Source: DASPWV01 sp046726375
GTDB taxonomy: Bacteria; Acidobacteriota; Vicinamibacteria; Vicinamibacterales; UBA2999
DNA length: 22,085 bases
Direction: 5' to 3'
NCBI GenBank assembly: GCA_046726375.1
Contig: JBKPAJ010000009.1
Span: 1 to 22,085, forward strand
The position numbers and the translations under genes were made by a program. The notes beneath the pieces are model-generated. The model made no database searches. It was given only the letters and a program-made list of their open reading frames with translations, and was not told the DNA's origin. Shown here piece by piece: positions 7,986 to 15,351 of this stretch (positions are counted from its first letter, which is position 1; every line of letters starts with the position of its first letter).

Positions 7986-8559
7986 AGACCTGCTGATGCG
8001 AAACGGAGCTTAGTAAGGGTGTAGCGGTCCCCAACGTCGCTCCGCAATAGCGGCACTTTCTCGCTTCCGCTTGGATCATCTCTGCACAGTCTGGGCACTT
8101 CCGCGTCGGCGTTCCCGATCGGTCCTTCATTTCTCGGCCCAGAAAGTAAGCGATAGCAAATCCGATCAGACACACCACAGACATAAACACAGCAAAGCTG
8201 CCCATCACTGCGGCTGCCAAACCTCCACCTATCGCGGCTCCAGCGGTGGCGGCTTCAGAACCCGGGCCGCTCGCGATCGCACTACTTGTCAGACGACCGC
8301 TGAAGATCAGGCCCACGAACGCCATCGTGAGCCACTCGGCGGCACCCAGAAGGAAGCCGCGGCGGAAGACTGAGGATACGGTCTGCGCGCCTCTGGCCAA
8401 CAAAACCGCCGTAACGACCCAACCGCCCACAAACGTAACGAACACAAAGGCACTTGAGGGGGTCGCACCTGCTGATAAATCCGCAATCAGCATCGCAGCC
8501 ATAAGGTAGATAAGTAAGCCTGAAAAAAATCCCATCACCGTCGCCACAATGGCCTTCAT
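7984..8559 (-). CDS. Small membrane protein with C-terminal zinc ribbon
   Basis: The protein has 191 residues. Hydrophobic helices lie at about 4-27, 37-56, 70-91 and a long Gly/Ala-rich stretch at 103-146. A cytoplasmic zinc ribbon follows: CPDC at about 154-157 and CRYCG at about 168-172, with acidic and basic residues between. Such ribbons resemble the UPF0547-type 'CPDCAE-CRYCG' motif. The start ATG at 8559 has AAAGGAG about 11 bases upstream. It begins 35 bases after the stop of the thermonuclease gene, so both probably share one transcript. Its last codons lie next to or within the decayed AraC repeat, so the C-terminal tail may be recently altered. The function is unknown. Confidence 0.85.
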   Translation of the reverse strand: MKAIVATVMGFFSGLLIYLMAAMLIADLSAGATPSSAFVFVTFVGGWVVTAVLLARGAQTVSSVFRRGFLLGAAEWLTMAFVGLIFSGRLTSSAIASGPGSEAATAGAAIGGGLAAAVMGSFAVFMSVVCLIGFAIAYFLGREMKDRSGTPTRKCPDCAEMIQAEARKCRYCGATLGTATPLLSSVSHQQV

Positions 8560-8594
8560 TTGTCTCTTCGCTCCTTTGGGTCACATCGATCGCG

Positions 8595-9776
8595 TTACGA
8601 ACAATATTTGCCAGAGGCAGGACGGTAGCCTGCCGCCTGTGCCTCATCCTGTCGCATAGGCTCGCCGTTCTTGGTTGTGCCGTAGTAGCGGGTCCCTGGG
8701 CAGTGATAGACGCGTGAGCTGGTGTTGACCCAAACGCGCGTAGCTGGATCACCGGCGCGAGGAGCATCTGACGCTTCGGCCTGAGTCGGGACGCTTCCCG
8801 CCAAGGAAGGGACTGCGGCTGCGGTTGGCGTGCTCGAGGACAACCCACACGAACGTCCGCCCGCCGGCCGGTGGCCTTGTCGAGCCGCTTCGCCCTCGGT
8901 CATGTATGCACCACGCGCGGTCTTGCCGTAGTAGCGGGTGGCGGGGCAGTGATAAACGCTGGACGACGTGTTAACCCACACCTTCGGGTCCGATGAGCCG
9001 TTGGCACGCGATTGCGATGTCGACACCCTTCCAGGCACGGAAGCGGTGTCGGTTGCTGTGGGAGCGTCAACAGAGCCGCCGGGTTGGCACAATCGGCCAT
9101 ATGCAGCCCGGTATCCGTTCGCTTGTGCCTCGGCCTCCGTCATGTAGGCGCCCCGAGATGTGTTGCCGTAATACCGAGTGCCCGGGCAGTGATAGACCTT
9201 CGACGCGGTATTCACCCAGACGCGTGCGGGCTCGGTCGACGGCGCCTTCTGCTCGGTGACGGTGGGAAGATCAGCCCACAGACCACGCCGCCCCTCCCGC
9301 GCCTCTCGCTCGTAGTCGCGGAACTGATCGAGATACTTGAATGGATACTTGACGTAGGCGTGGCCGTAGCCCTGCTTCACGATCTCAGCGTTCAGGAACG
9401 TGCCGTCCGATAAATAGACGTACGAGAGCGTCCGCTCGTATTTGTCGGTCCGTTGAACGTCAAATTCGAGCCGGACAACTTTGCCCTCCGCCATCCGGCG
9501 TGCGAACTCGCTCGCCTCTTTGCCGAAAAATTGCACCGGTGCGCGGGGATCGACGGTTTCGGGCGTGTCGACGCCGATCAGCCGGACCGTCCCGACACCG
9601 GCCACGACAATCGTGTCGCCGTCCACCACGCGCGTCACGAGCTGCGCCCACACACTCGAAGGGAGCGCCAGCAGCAACGTCAGGATGGAAAGCCGTCGTC
9701 TCACGGCAGATGCACCAGCTGCGACGACGAGCGACGCCGCGAAGCGGCCGAACGCGCACACGTACTTCGTCTTCAC
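8595..9776 (-). CDS. Exported thermonuclease (SNase-like) with three C-terminal YHCP repeats
   Basis: This is a predicted phosphodiesterase cutting DNA or RNA outside the membrane. A hydrophobic signal (ILTLLLALPSSVWA, residues 31-44) follows a basic stretch. The SNase domain covers 46-170 with VVDGDTIVV, VRLIGVDTPE and DKYERTLSY, so the catalytic Arg, Asp, Glu, Arg set is intact (R65, D70, E73, R115). Three copies of a ~46-residue unit follow at 185-230, 265-310 and 347-392. Each reads VWVNT-S-VYHCP-TRYYG and ends in a Gly-x-x-Cys, and they are joined by Ser/Thr/Ala linkers. I chose GTG 9776 because AAGGAG sits 6 bases before it. An upstream in-frame start at 9959 lacks such a site, and GTG 9704 right at the signal peptide is possible. 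The repeats may bind metal or cell wall; this is unproven. Confidence 0.93.
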   Translation of the reverse strand: MKTKYVCAFGRFAASLVVAAGASAVRRRLSILTLLLALPSSVWAQLVTRVVDGDTIVVAGVGTVRLIGVDTPETVDPRAPVQFFGKEASEFARRMAEGKVVRLEFDVQRTDKYERTLSYVYLSDGTFLNAEIVKQGYGHAYVKYPFKYLDQFRDYEREAREGRRGLWADLPTVTEQKAPSTEPARVWVNTASKVYHCPGTRYYGNTSRGAYMTEAEAQANGYRAAYGRLCQPGGSVDAPTATDTASVPGRVSTSQSRANGSSDPKVWVNTSSSVYHCPATRYYGKTARGAYMTEGEAARQGHRPAGGRSCGLSSSTPTAAAVPSLAGSVPTQAEASDAPRAGDPATRVWVNTSSRVYHCPGTRYYGTTKNGEPMRQDEAQAAGYRPASGKYCS

Positions 9777-9971
9777 ACACGACTCCTTCCATTCGCCATG
9801 CTGTTGTGCGCAATGCGGCTGGCCGACCGTGTGACCGATCGCGTGTGACGCGACAAACACCAAACCCACTTGGTGCGGGTTGTCTGCTGCCTGCACAATG
9901 CGGCCAACTGCTTGACGAACATGTCCACGTCTGAATCCTCGACTTTCCGCCCAGTTCAACGCCTGACCCCA

Positions 9972-10255
9972 GCGCGTCTGCTGATGCTTCGCCCAGTCTT
10001 GGTCGGCGGGGGTAAGGTCATTTGAAACGGAATCGTTCGGCCATCACGTGACCGGGCGAGCCACGTTGTTGACAATTCCGGCCAGCTTTCGCTAACTAGC
10101 GCTGCTGTGGGACTTGGGAAGGCCGCAAAAAAGGTTCGTACGATCTCGACGGGGCCGTCGGTTCAGGGATGGGTGCTGCCGCATCTTGTCGCCTGGGTCG
10201 ACAATCAAGGGTTTGACGGCACGTCCATCCGACGCTTGCCTGGGTTGGCCGATCT
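9972..10255 (+). repeat. Right copy of ~285-bp direct repeat
   Basis: This is the better preserved copy of the segment at 7702-7985. It contains the upstream region, promoter and first codons of the intact AraC-family gene. The offset between copies is about 2.27 kb. Confidence 0.85.
10069..10097 (+). promoter_or_regulatory. Putative promoter of the AraC-family gene
   Basis: TTGACA at 10069-10074, a 17-bp spacer and CTAACT at 10092-10097. The GTG start at 10107 is 9 bases downstream of the -10, and no Shine-Dalgarno sequence precedes it, which fits a leaderless mRNA. The -35 and spacer are conserved in the decayed copy at 7800. Confidence 0.45.
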
Positions 10256-11144
10256 GACGGACCCCGATCTCCGCGTGCCTGAGGCGTCGGTTGAGGCGGC
10301 CTGGCGCCTGGCGACGACGATGACAGGCGATGCAGCCATCGGCGTGCATGTGGCCGAGTCGCTGCCCCGCGGAGCGCTGGATCTCGTTGAGTATGCCTTC
10401 AGATCGAGCGCATCGCTCGCGGCGGGGCTCGAGCGTTTGGCTCGCTATGGCCGTGTGCTCAGCGATCGCGTCGCCGCGCGGATGGAGGCCCATGGTAAGG
10501 GTCTGCTGCTGCTGGTCCGCGATACGGGGAGCACGGCGCTGCATCCTGGGCGTGCGGAGTTTGCCTTGGCGGCGGCCCTGAAGTTCGCTCGTGAGAGCAC
10601 CGGAGAGAGCATTACGCCGCTGCAGGTGTGCTTCGCGCATGCCGCACCGCAGGACGAATCGGAACACCGACGGTTTTTTCGCGGGGCCGTACGGTTTGGG
10701 GCGGGCTCGAATTCGATGATCCTGAGTTCCGTGGATGCGGCGCGCCCCATGCGGGCGGCCGATGAAGCCCTGGCATCGATTGTCCGCCGTCGGCTTGACA
10801 AGGTCTTGGCCGAGCGTGACCTGCACGGCCCGGGACCGCTCAGCGGACGCCTGCGGCGCATGATGGTGGAGCATCTCGGCGAGTCGACGCTGACGCCGGA
10901 GACGGCGGCCAGAGCGTTGGCTGTCAGCCGGCGGACGTTGAGCCGCCGCCTCGCCGACGAAGGCACGTCATTCCGCAACATCCTCGACGACGTGCGTCGG
11001 GAATTTGCCTGCGCCCTGCTGCAGGATCGCAGCTTGAGCGTCGCCGACGTGGCGTTCTTCCTTGAGTACTCCGAGCCCGCCGCGTTCAACCGATCATTCC
11101 GGCGTTGGACAGGTCAGACACCACGTGCATTCAGGAGCTCGTGA
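10107..11144 (+). CDS. AraC-family transcriptional regulator with arabinose-binding-like N-terminal domain
   Basis: This is a 345-residue regulator. Residues ~25-205 fit the ligand-binding domain (Arabinose_bd/OruR-like) found in regulators of this length; the segment LDLVEYAFRSSASLAAGLER is characteristic. The C-terminal ~95 residues hold the two helix-turn-helix motifs, including LAVSRRTLSRRLADEGTSF. The typical closing signature AFFLEYSEPAAFNRSFRRW, then TGQTPRAFR, is intact. The GTG start has no ribosome-binding site, but a promoter-like element lies immediately upstream. No target gene is obvious. The divergent minus-strand thermonuclease gene (start 9776) is the closest candidate. A decayed copy of its 5' end lies at 7702-7985. 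Confidence 0.92.
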   Translation: MGLGKAAKKVRTISTGPSVQGWVLPHLVAWVDNQGFDGTSIRRLPGLADLTDPDLRVPEASVEAAWRLATTMTGDAAIGVHVAESLPRGALDLVEYAFRSSASLAAGLERLARYGRVLSDRVAARMEAHGKGLLLLVRDTGSTALHPGRAEFALAAALKFARESTGESITPLQVCFAHAAPQDESEHRRFFRGAVRFGAGSNSMILSSVDAARPMRAADEALASIVRRRLDKVLAERDLHGPGPLSGRLRRMMVEHLGESTLTPETAARALAVSRRTLSRRLADEGTSFRNILDDVRREFACALLQDRSLSVADVAFFLEYSEPAAFNRSFRRWTGQTPRAFRSS

Positions 11145-11195
11145 GTGGTTGCGCTGCATCGCTGCGGTTTACAGGTGCGCCCCGTTGCGTGCTTC

Positions 11196-11422
11196 AACTA
11201 AATACCTAGATTGACGCGAATGTCGCCATCGCTCCACTCCTGCGTCCGACGCCACTCGCGTGTCCTGATCGTTGCCGACGAAATACGCGGCAGTCCTGCG
11301 GTGATATTTCCGAACACGGCAAACGCGTAGATGGCGAGCAGCAAACACAAAATGCGGCCTCCGCTGTCTGCGGCCAGTGCCTGCGCGTCGAAGACTTCGT
11401 CGCTGCTGCCTCGAAGACCAAC
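11196..11422 (-). pseudogene. Decayed ion-channel (potassium channel type) C-terminal fragment
   Basis: Three minus-strand frames each carry part of what looks like one channel segment. One reads TVGL-GSSD and then GGRILCLLLAIYAFAVFGNIT, the pore-proximal helix of two-transmembrane ion-channel proteins. A second frame gives HWPQTAE just before it. The third gives AAYFVGNDQDT just after it. The expected order, SDxWPQTAEGRILC to FFVGxD, is thus scattered over all frames, showing several indels. No start or upstream part survives; the GHMP kinase gene occupies that side. Confidence 0.65.
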
Positions 11423-11424
11423 GG

Positions 11425-12465
11425 TCAAGGCGACTCCGACCAGACACGTAGTCCATCACGACTGAGCGCGATCGGGATCTGCCTGAAGGCGCGATTCTCC
11501 TGCTCGATTACGCGCATCATCGCCGCCTTGCGCTGCGGTCGACCACTTCCCAACAGCGTGATCGATCCGCCGTTGCCGCCCGCCCCGTTGACCTTCCAGC
11601 CGATCGCTCCGTGGGCGCGCGCGATGCTGATCACACGCGACGCGTCGACCGAGACGAGATCCGCGTGCAACGCGGCTTGCACGTCGGTATTCTCCCGCAT
11701 CGCGCGACCGAGCGCTTCGAAGTCCGCGGCCAGCAGCGCGTCGCGGGCGCGTTCCGCAGCCGCGCGCAGCGCTACGAGCCGAGCGTCGTCTGGTCCGATT
11801 TGCCCGAGATCGCCGAATACCTTTCGATGCACCGTGCTGGAGCGGTGAGGCCGGCCGAGATACACGAGCGCAAGCCTGTTCGCCAACCCCTGGCGGGTGT
11901 CGGCCGAGAGCTCGAGCTGAGACACGACGGCGCGGGGATACTGGATGATGTCGATGAAGTTGACGCCGCCGAACGCGGCGCAGAGTTGATCCTGGATGCC
12001 AGATTCGCCGCCGACCAGCCGCGTTTCGACGGCATGCGCGTCGCAGGCCGTCTGGTAGGGGGTGCGGCGACCGCCAAGCAGGCGATCGAGCGCGCCGAGC
12101 AGGGCCACGACCATCGCCGCCGAGGTCCCCGTCGACGCGCCCGGCGGCGCTTGCGACCCGACCGTAATCTCGACGTCGACATCGCCCGGCGGCGGGATGG
12201 TACGAATCGCGGCTTCGAGTAGCGGGTGCGGTCCCCAACCAGCTCCGTCGAGCAGCGGCGCGTAGCGCATGTTGTAGTTCTCGACATGGAGGACGACCGG
12301 CGCGTGGCGTGTGCCGCGAGCGAAGACTTTTATCTTCACGTTAACGAGCGGCTCAACGGCAATGTTGAAGACCTTGCCGTGTTGCGCCACCCGCGTGTCG
12401 GTCCATCCGCCGTTGTCGCAGATACGAATGGGGGCCGTCGCGTAGACGATGCGAAGGGGCGCCAT
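11425..12465 (-). CDS. GHMP-family sugar kinase
   Basis: This is a 346-residue ATP-dependent kinase, probably phosphorylating a sugar or sugar phosphate in nucleotide-sugar supply. All three GHMP motifs are visible. The N-terminal one is APIRICDNGGWTDT at residues 10-23. The ATP-binding loop is PPGASTGTSAAMVVALLGAL, about residues 107-126. The C-terminal glycine motif is KVNGAGGNGGSITLL. Nearest known relatives by pattern are the D-glycero-D-manno-heptose 7-phosphate kinase (HddA) and L-fucose kinase groups; I cannot separate them by eye. The ATG at 12465 has no clear ribosome-binding site. No pathway genes lie next to it, and a channel remnant follows on the same strand. Confidence 0.9.
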   Translation of the reverse strand: MAPLRIVYATAPIRICDNGGWTDTRVAQHGKVFNIAVEPLVNVKIKVFARGTRHAPVVLHVENYNMRYAPLLDGAGWGPHPLLEAAIRTIPPPGDVDVEITVGSQAPPGASTGTSAAMVVALLGALDRLLGGRRTPYQTACDAHAVETRLVGGESGIQDQLCAAFGGVNFIDIIQYPRAVVSQLELSADTRQGLANRLALVYLGRPHRSSTVHRKVFGDLGQIGPDDARLVALRAAAERARDALLAADFEALGRAMRENTDVQAALHADLVSVDASRVISIARAHGAIGWKVNGAGGNGGSITLLGSGRPQRKAAMMRVIEQENRAFRQIPIALSRDGLRVWSESP

Positions 12466-13014
12466 GCGCGCAGAGTAACGTGAATTACACGGTCATCATA
12501 ATCAGGCGGCTTGCTGGCGGATAAAGGTTGTGGGGTCATGCTCCCCGCCGCCGGTTTCTCGCGCTGCCATGGGCCTCGTCGGCGCGCGACGAGCACAACA
12601 TGTGGACGTTGCAGCCCATGATCGCGATCGGATGGTGCGGCGAGGCGTAATTGGTCGAATCGCTCGTGACAGTGACCGTTTGCTCCGGGATTTCCCAATT
12701 CACCTCGCACGGGTGGCAAGACGGATCTTGGCTTGGCCTGGACGACGCGGCCCGGTGATCTCTTGTGCTGACGCCGGTTTAGTGCTCGTCGCCTTCGACC
12801 GTGCAACCCTACCGTGGCACGCGGGCCAGATGCTGCGCGCGGGGGGAGAGTCACGGCGGCCCCATCCTGTTCCGCCGCAGCGTTCGGAGCACCAACTACG
12901 GCGACCAAGCGCATCTGGTGACGGAGTTTTGGCCGTGACGTGCATTGGAACGTGACGAATCGAATTGTCTACTTGCCGAAAATCGCCGCAGCTGTTGTCC
13001 ATACTGGCTAAATA
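12466..13014. other. 549-bp gap without a recognisable gene
   Basis: Several frames stay open for 60-140 codons because of high GC, but none shows a start context or known motif. No repeat or RNA gene was seen. It separates the GHMP kinase from the toxin-antitoxin pair and may hold remnants too decayed to read. Confidence 0.4.
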
Positions 13015-13036
13015 GGCCATAAATGGCTTTATGGCC
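13015..13036. promoter_or_regulatory. Perfect palindrome over the antitoxin start: probable autoregulatory operator
   Basis: GGCCATAAA (13015-13023), a 4-base spacer and TTTATGGCC (13028-13036) form a perfect 9+9 inverted repeat. The ATG at 13031 lies inside the right arm. A weak promoter fits over it: TTGTCC at 12995-13000, a 17-bp spacer, and CATAAA at 13018-13023. Binding here by the Phd-type antitoxin would block transcription, as is usual for such operons. Confidence 0.65.
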
Positions 13037-13390
13037 ACCATGACTGTTGCCGAAGCGAAGAATCGGTTTTCGGATGTGCTCCGTCGCGCCGAATACGGTG
13101 GCGAACGCGTCATCGTGGAGCGTCACGGTAAGCCCGTTGCGGCGATCGTATCGACAGATGACCTGCGCCGTTTGGAAGCGGCCGAAAATGCGGCCGATCT
13201 CAGGGACGCGCAGATCGCACTGACCGAGGCGACACAAGAAGGAACCGTTCCTCTCGAGACGGTTCTGCGAAAATACGGACTGGACCATCTGCTCGCCCGA
13301 CCGGTGCTCCGGACCAGTCGCCCAGCTCGCGCTGTACGAACGCGCGCCAGTGCGAAGCGTCCTCGAAAAACCCAACGTCGTCGACGGTAG
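13031..13390 (+). CDS. Phd/YefM-family antitoxin
   Basis: This is the type II antitoxin of the pair with the toxin at 13401. The N-terminal half is the DNA-binding Phd/YefM fold: TVAEAKNRFSDVLRRAE, then VIVERHGKPVAAIVSTDDLR. The C-terminal part (about residues 50-85) should wrap the toxin. The frame continues to 119 residues and ends in a strongly basic tail (RASAKRPRKTQRRRR), whereas relatives are mostly 80-95 residues. The tail may be real or a late extension. ATG 13031 lies in the palindrome; ATG 13040 (Met-4) is an equally good start. The stop is 10 bases before the toxin ATG. Confidence 0.9.
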   Translation: MATMTVAEAKNRFSDVLRRAEYGGERVIVERHGKPVAAIVSTDDLRRLEAAENAADLRDAQIALTEATQEGTVPLETVLRKYGLDHLLARPVLRTSRPARAVRTRASAKRPRKTQRRRR

Positions 13391-13400
13391 GCGCCGCTGG

Positions 13401-13661
13401 ATGGCTGAGTACCGCGTCGTCTTGACGCCTGCCGCTCAGCGGCCATTCGTAAAGCTGTCGCAGCAGGCGCGAGAGATGATCGCGGCAGCGCTGGTGGCGC
13501 TCGCCGGTAACCCTCGTCCTCCCGGGTGCGTCAAGCTCGCGGGCGCCGAAGACCTCTGGCGCATCCGCGTCCGGCAATACCGCGTCATCTACCAGATTCT
13601 GGGCGACCAGCTGATTGTCACCCTCGTGAAGATTGGCGATCGGAAGGACGTGTATCGGTGA
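13401..13661 (+). CDS. ParE/RelE-family toxin
   Basis: This is an 86-residue toxin of the RelE/ParE superfamily. It opens MAEYRVVLTPAAQRPFVKL, has the central NPRPPGCVKLAG-EDLWRIRV, then RQYRVIYQI and the terminal VKIGDRKDVYR. All are typical of the RelE-like fold, with basic and Tyr residues where mRNA cleavers have their active site. Assignment as ribosome-dependent RNase rather than gyrase inhibitor is a guess from the Arg-rich C-terminus. An in-frame start at 13350 exists but overlaps the antitoxin; ATG 13401 fits the family N-terminus. Confidence 0.9.
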   Translation: MAEYRVVLTPAAQRPFVKLSQQAREMIAAALVALAGNPRPPGCVKLAGAEDLWRIRVRQYRVIYQILGDQLIVTLVKIGDRKDVYR

Positions 13662-13800
13662 GACTGGGCTGCTCGACAGCGGTTGACGGCGAGGCGGTCG
13701 AACTCAGGCTGCGCTGATACGAGGTCAACGACGCGCGGCCAGTTGTAATTGCGAGCAGCATCTGCCAATTCGAAGCGTCGGGTCGCTGCCTCCTGTGTGA
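13662..13800 (-). pseudogene. Possible N-terminal remnant of an ankyrin-repeat-like protein
   Basis: A minus-strand frame reads FELADAARNYNWPRVVDLVS and continues AQPEF. It resembles the first helix pair of bacterial ankyrin-repeat proteins (ELxxAAxxxxWxxVxxLLxxxPE). The similarity ends abruptly, and no repeats follow because the toxin gene lies there. The stretch 13801-14092 contains nothing else I can name. The call is tentative. Confidence 0.3.
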
Positions 13801-14092
13801 GGTTTCGCGTCGCGTGATTCCGTTCCAGACAATGTCCATGGCCTTTCATCGCTCACACTTGCTCGACTGTCGCGAGCATCATGGAACATCGACGGCAAGG
13901 TTTGCCGGTCTTGGCCCACGTCGGCGACCGGGCGCGGCCCCTCGGTCTGGGCAACGCCCTCGTTCCGAAAATCGCCTCTCATCTTCGGTCGGATGCCGGC
14001 TACATTAGGCAACCGACACGAAACGGTCGAGAGAAGTCAAGCTCCGAATCGAAACGATAAGCGACAACGGACCGCCATTGCCGGCGCTGTAG

Positions 14093-14665
14093 TCCACCCA
14101 GGAGAAATTCGCCTTCACGGTCTTCGAGCGCACCTTCAACGAGTTTGGGCTGCCGCAGGTGATTCGGACTGATAACGGCGTCCCGTTCGCGTCGGCGCAT
14201 GCTCTATATGGGCTGAGCAAGCTGGCCGTGTGGTGGCTGCGACTCGGGATCCAGATTGAACGGATCAACCCCGGGCACCCGCAACAGAATGGGCGCCATG
14301 AACGCATGCACCTCACGCTGAAGCGCGAAGCGACGAAGCCGGCCGTCGCGAACGTGCTCCAACAGCAGGCCCGGTTCGACGACTTCATCACGCGCTACAA
14401 CACGGACCGGCCACACCAGGCGCTCGGGATGAAGGTCCCGGCCGACCTCTACGCGCGCTCACCGCGCCTGTATCGGGGCCTGGAGGAGCTGACCTATCCC
14501 TTTCACGATCAGACGATCATGGTGACGCGCTGCGGCCGGATCTGCTTCCACGGCCGCAAGGTGAACCTCAGTCATGTCTTCGCCGGCCAGAGCGTCGGCG
14601 TGACGCAGGTCGGCGAGCACATCTGGCTTGTCACCTTCCTGCAGTACGATTTGGGGTACTTCGAT
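14093..14665 (+). mobile_element. Doubly truncated IS481-type transposase remnant
   Basis: An open frame after the TAG at 14090 carries the C-terminal part of a DDE integrase: FERTFNEFGLPQVIRTDNGV, GHPQQNGRHERMHLTLKREA, and RPHQALGMKVPA. The usual tail domain follows (RCGRICFHGRKVNLS, then QVGEHIWLVTFLQYDLGYFD). The second Asp (TDNG) and the Glu (GRHER) of the triad survive. The N-terminal helix-turn-helix and first Asp are missing. Family homology stops at 14665, where roughly the last 25 residues should follow; after this the frame only reads through the next gene's promoter. No terminal inverted repeats were found, so it cannot move by itself. Confidence 0.85.
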
Positions 14666-14668
14666 CGG

Positions 14669-14697
14669 TTGCGAATTTACGCATTATGCGTAATAAT
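14669..14697 (+). promoter_or_regulatory. Promoter of the HTH-nucleotidyltransferase/HEPN pair
   Basis: TTGCGA at 14669-14674, a 17-bp spacer and AATAAT at 14692-14697 (5 of 6 to TATAAT). The predicted transcript start falls at about 14704, three bases before the ATG at 14707, so the message would be practically leaderless. The -35 begins four bases after the transposase homology ends. Confidence 0.5.
14677..14693. promoter_or_regulatory. Operator 1: palindrome between -35 and -10
   Basis: TTACGCAT-T-ATGCGTAA is a perfect 8+1+8 inverted repeat lying in the promoter spacer. It is also the left unit of a 21-bp direct repeat (AATTTACGC-TTATGCGTAA) whose second unit is operator 2. Confidence 0.7.
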
Positions 14698-14716
14698 TTA
14701 CGCGTTATGCGTAAAT
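14696..14716. promoter_or_regulatory. Operator 2: palindrome over transcription and translation start
   Basis: ATTTACGC-GTTAT-GCGTAAAT is an 8+5+8 inverted repeat that includes the ATG at 14707. Its centre is about two helical turns from operator 1. Occupancy of both sites would block RNA polymerase, which fits strong autorepression. Confidence 0.7.
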
Positions 14717-15351
14717 CTGCGGCGCTGGCCGCCCTGTTTCCTACCGTCCGAGGCGACGTGCTCGCCGCGACCCTGACGCAGCCCGAAAAGTGGTGGTACC
14801 TCTCCGAGCTGGCGCAGTTTCTGGGAACCTCCCCGTCAAGCCTCCAACGCGAGCTCAAAGCGCTGGTCGATGGGGGCATCCTCGAGACCCGCCGAGAGGG
14901 CACCCGCGCCTACTTCAAGGCGGACACCGGATCGCCGGTCTTCCCCGAGCTGCGCGGTCTGATCGACAAGACCGCCGGCGTGGTGCCGACGCTCCGGACG
15001 CTCCTCCGTCCATTCGAGGGGCGGATGGTCTGCGCGTTCGTCTATGGGTCGGTCGCACGCGGCGAGGAGCATGCCCGCAGCGATATCGACGTTCTGGTGG
15101 TCGGCGATGCGGGATTGGCGGACTTGACCCCCGCCCTGCGAAGAGCCGAGGCTCGGCTCGGCCGCGAGGTCAACGTCACCAGCTATTCGGCGGCAGAATT
15201 CCGGAGAAAGGCCGCGGCAAGAGACCACTTCCTGTCTGAGGTCCTGCGTGGACCGAAGCAATTCATCAAGGGCGATCAGCGTGACGTGGACGACCTTACT
15301 GGCAAGCCACGACGTTCAAAGGCATCGGACATCGAAGCGAGAGCTCGATGA
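14707..15351 (+). CDS. Winged-helix plus nucleotidyltransferase (MNT-type) protein, partner of HEPN toxin
   Basis: This is a 214-residue protein. Residues 10-75 form a winged helix (YLSELAQFLGTSPSSLQREL, then LVDGGILETRREG). Residues 105-185 form a polymerase-beta-like nucleotidyltransferase with GSVARG at 114-119 and SDIDVLV supplying Asp126 and Asp128. Members of this group transfer nucleotides to, and neutralise, a HEPN toxin. The built-in DNA-binding domain would make it its own repressor at the palindromes. I chose ATG 14707 (MRKSAALAALFP) because the upstream ATG 14686 adds only residues translated from operator DNA. Its end overlaps the HEPN gene by 71 bases. The C-terminal ~20 residues look unconserved. 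Confidence 0.9.
   Translation: MRKSAALAALFPTVRGDVLAATLTQPEKWWYLSELAQFLGTSPSSLQRELKALVDGGILETRREGTRAYFKADTGSPVFPELRGLIDKTAGVVPTLRTLLRPFEGRMVCAFVYGSVARGEEHARSDIDVLVVGDAGLADLTPALRRAEARLGREVNVTSYSAAEFRRKAAARDHFLSEVLRGPKQFIKGDQRDVDDLTGKPRRSKASDIEARAR

Noticed and set aside
10092..10874. 260-codon minus frame opposite the AraC gene
   Set aside because: Shadow of the AraC coding frame; the same shadow tail appears opposite the decayed copy at 7823, as expected from the repeat.
11456..12238. 260-codon frame overlapping the GHMP kinase on the same strand
   Set aside because: Arg-rich shadow; the kinase frame has all three GHMP motifs.
12530..12955. 141-codon plus frame in the gap before the antitoxin
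   Set aside because: No recognisable domain, no ribosome-binding site, and an equally long frame exists on the other strand.
14686..14706. Upstream ATG as start of the nucleotidyltransferase
   Set aside because: It lies before the predicted transcript start and would translate operator DNA (RNNLRV); ATG 14707 matches the family N-terminus.
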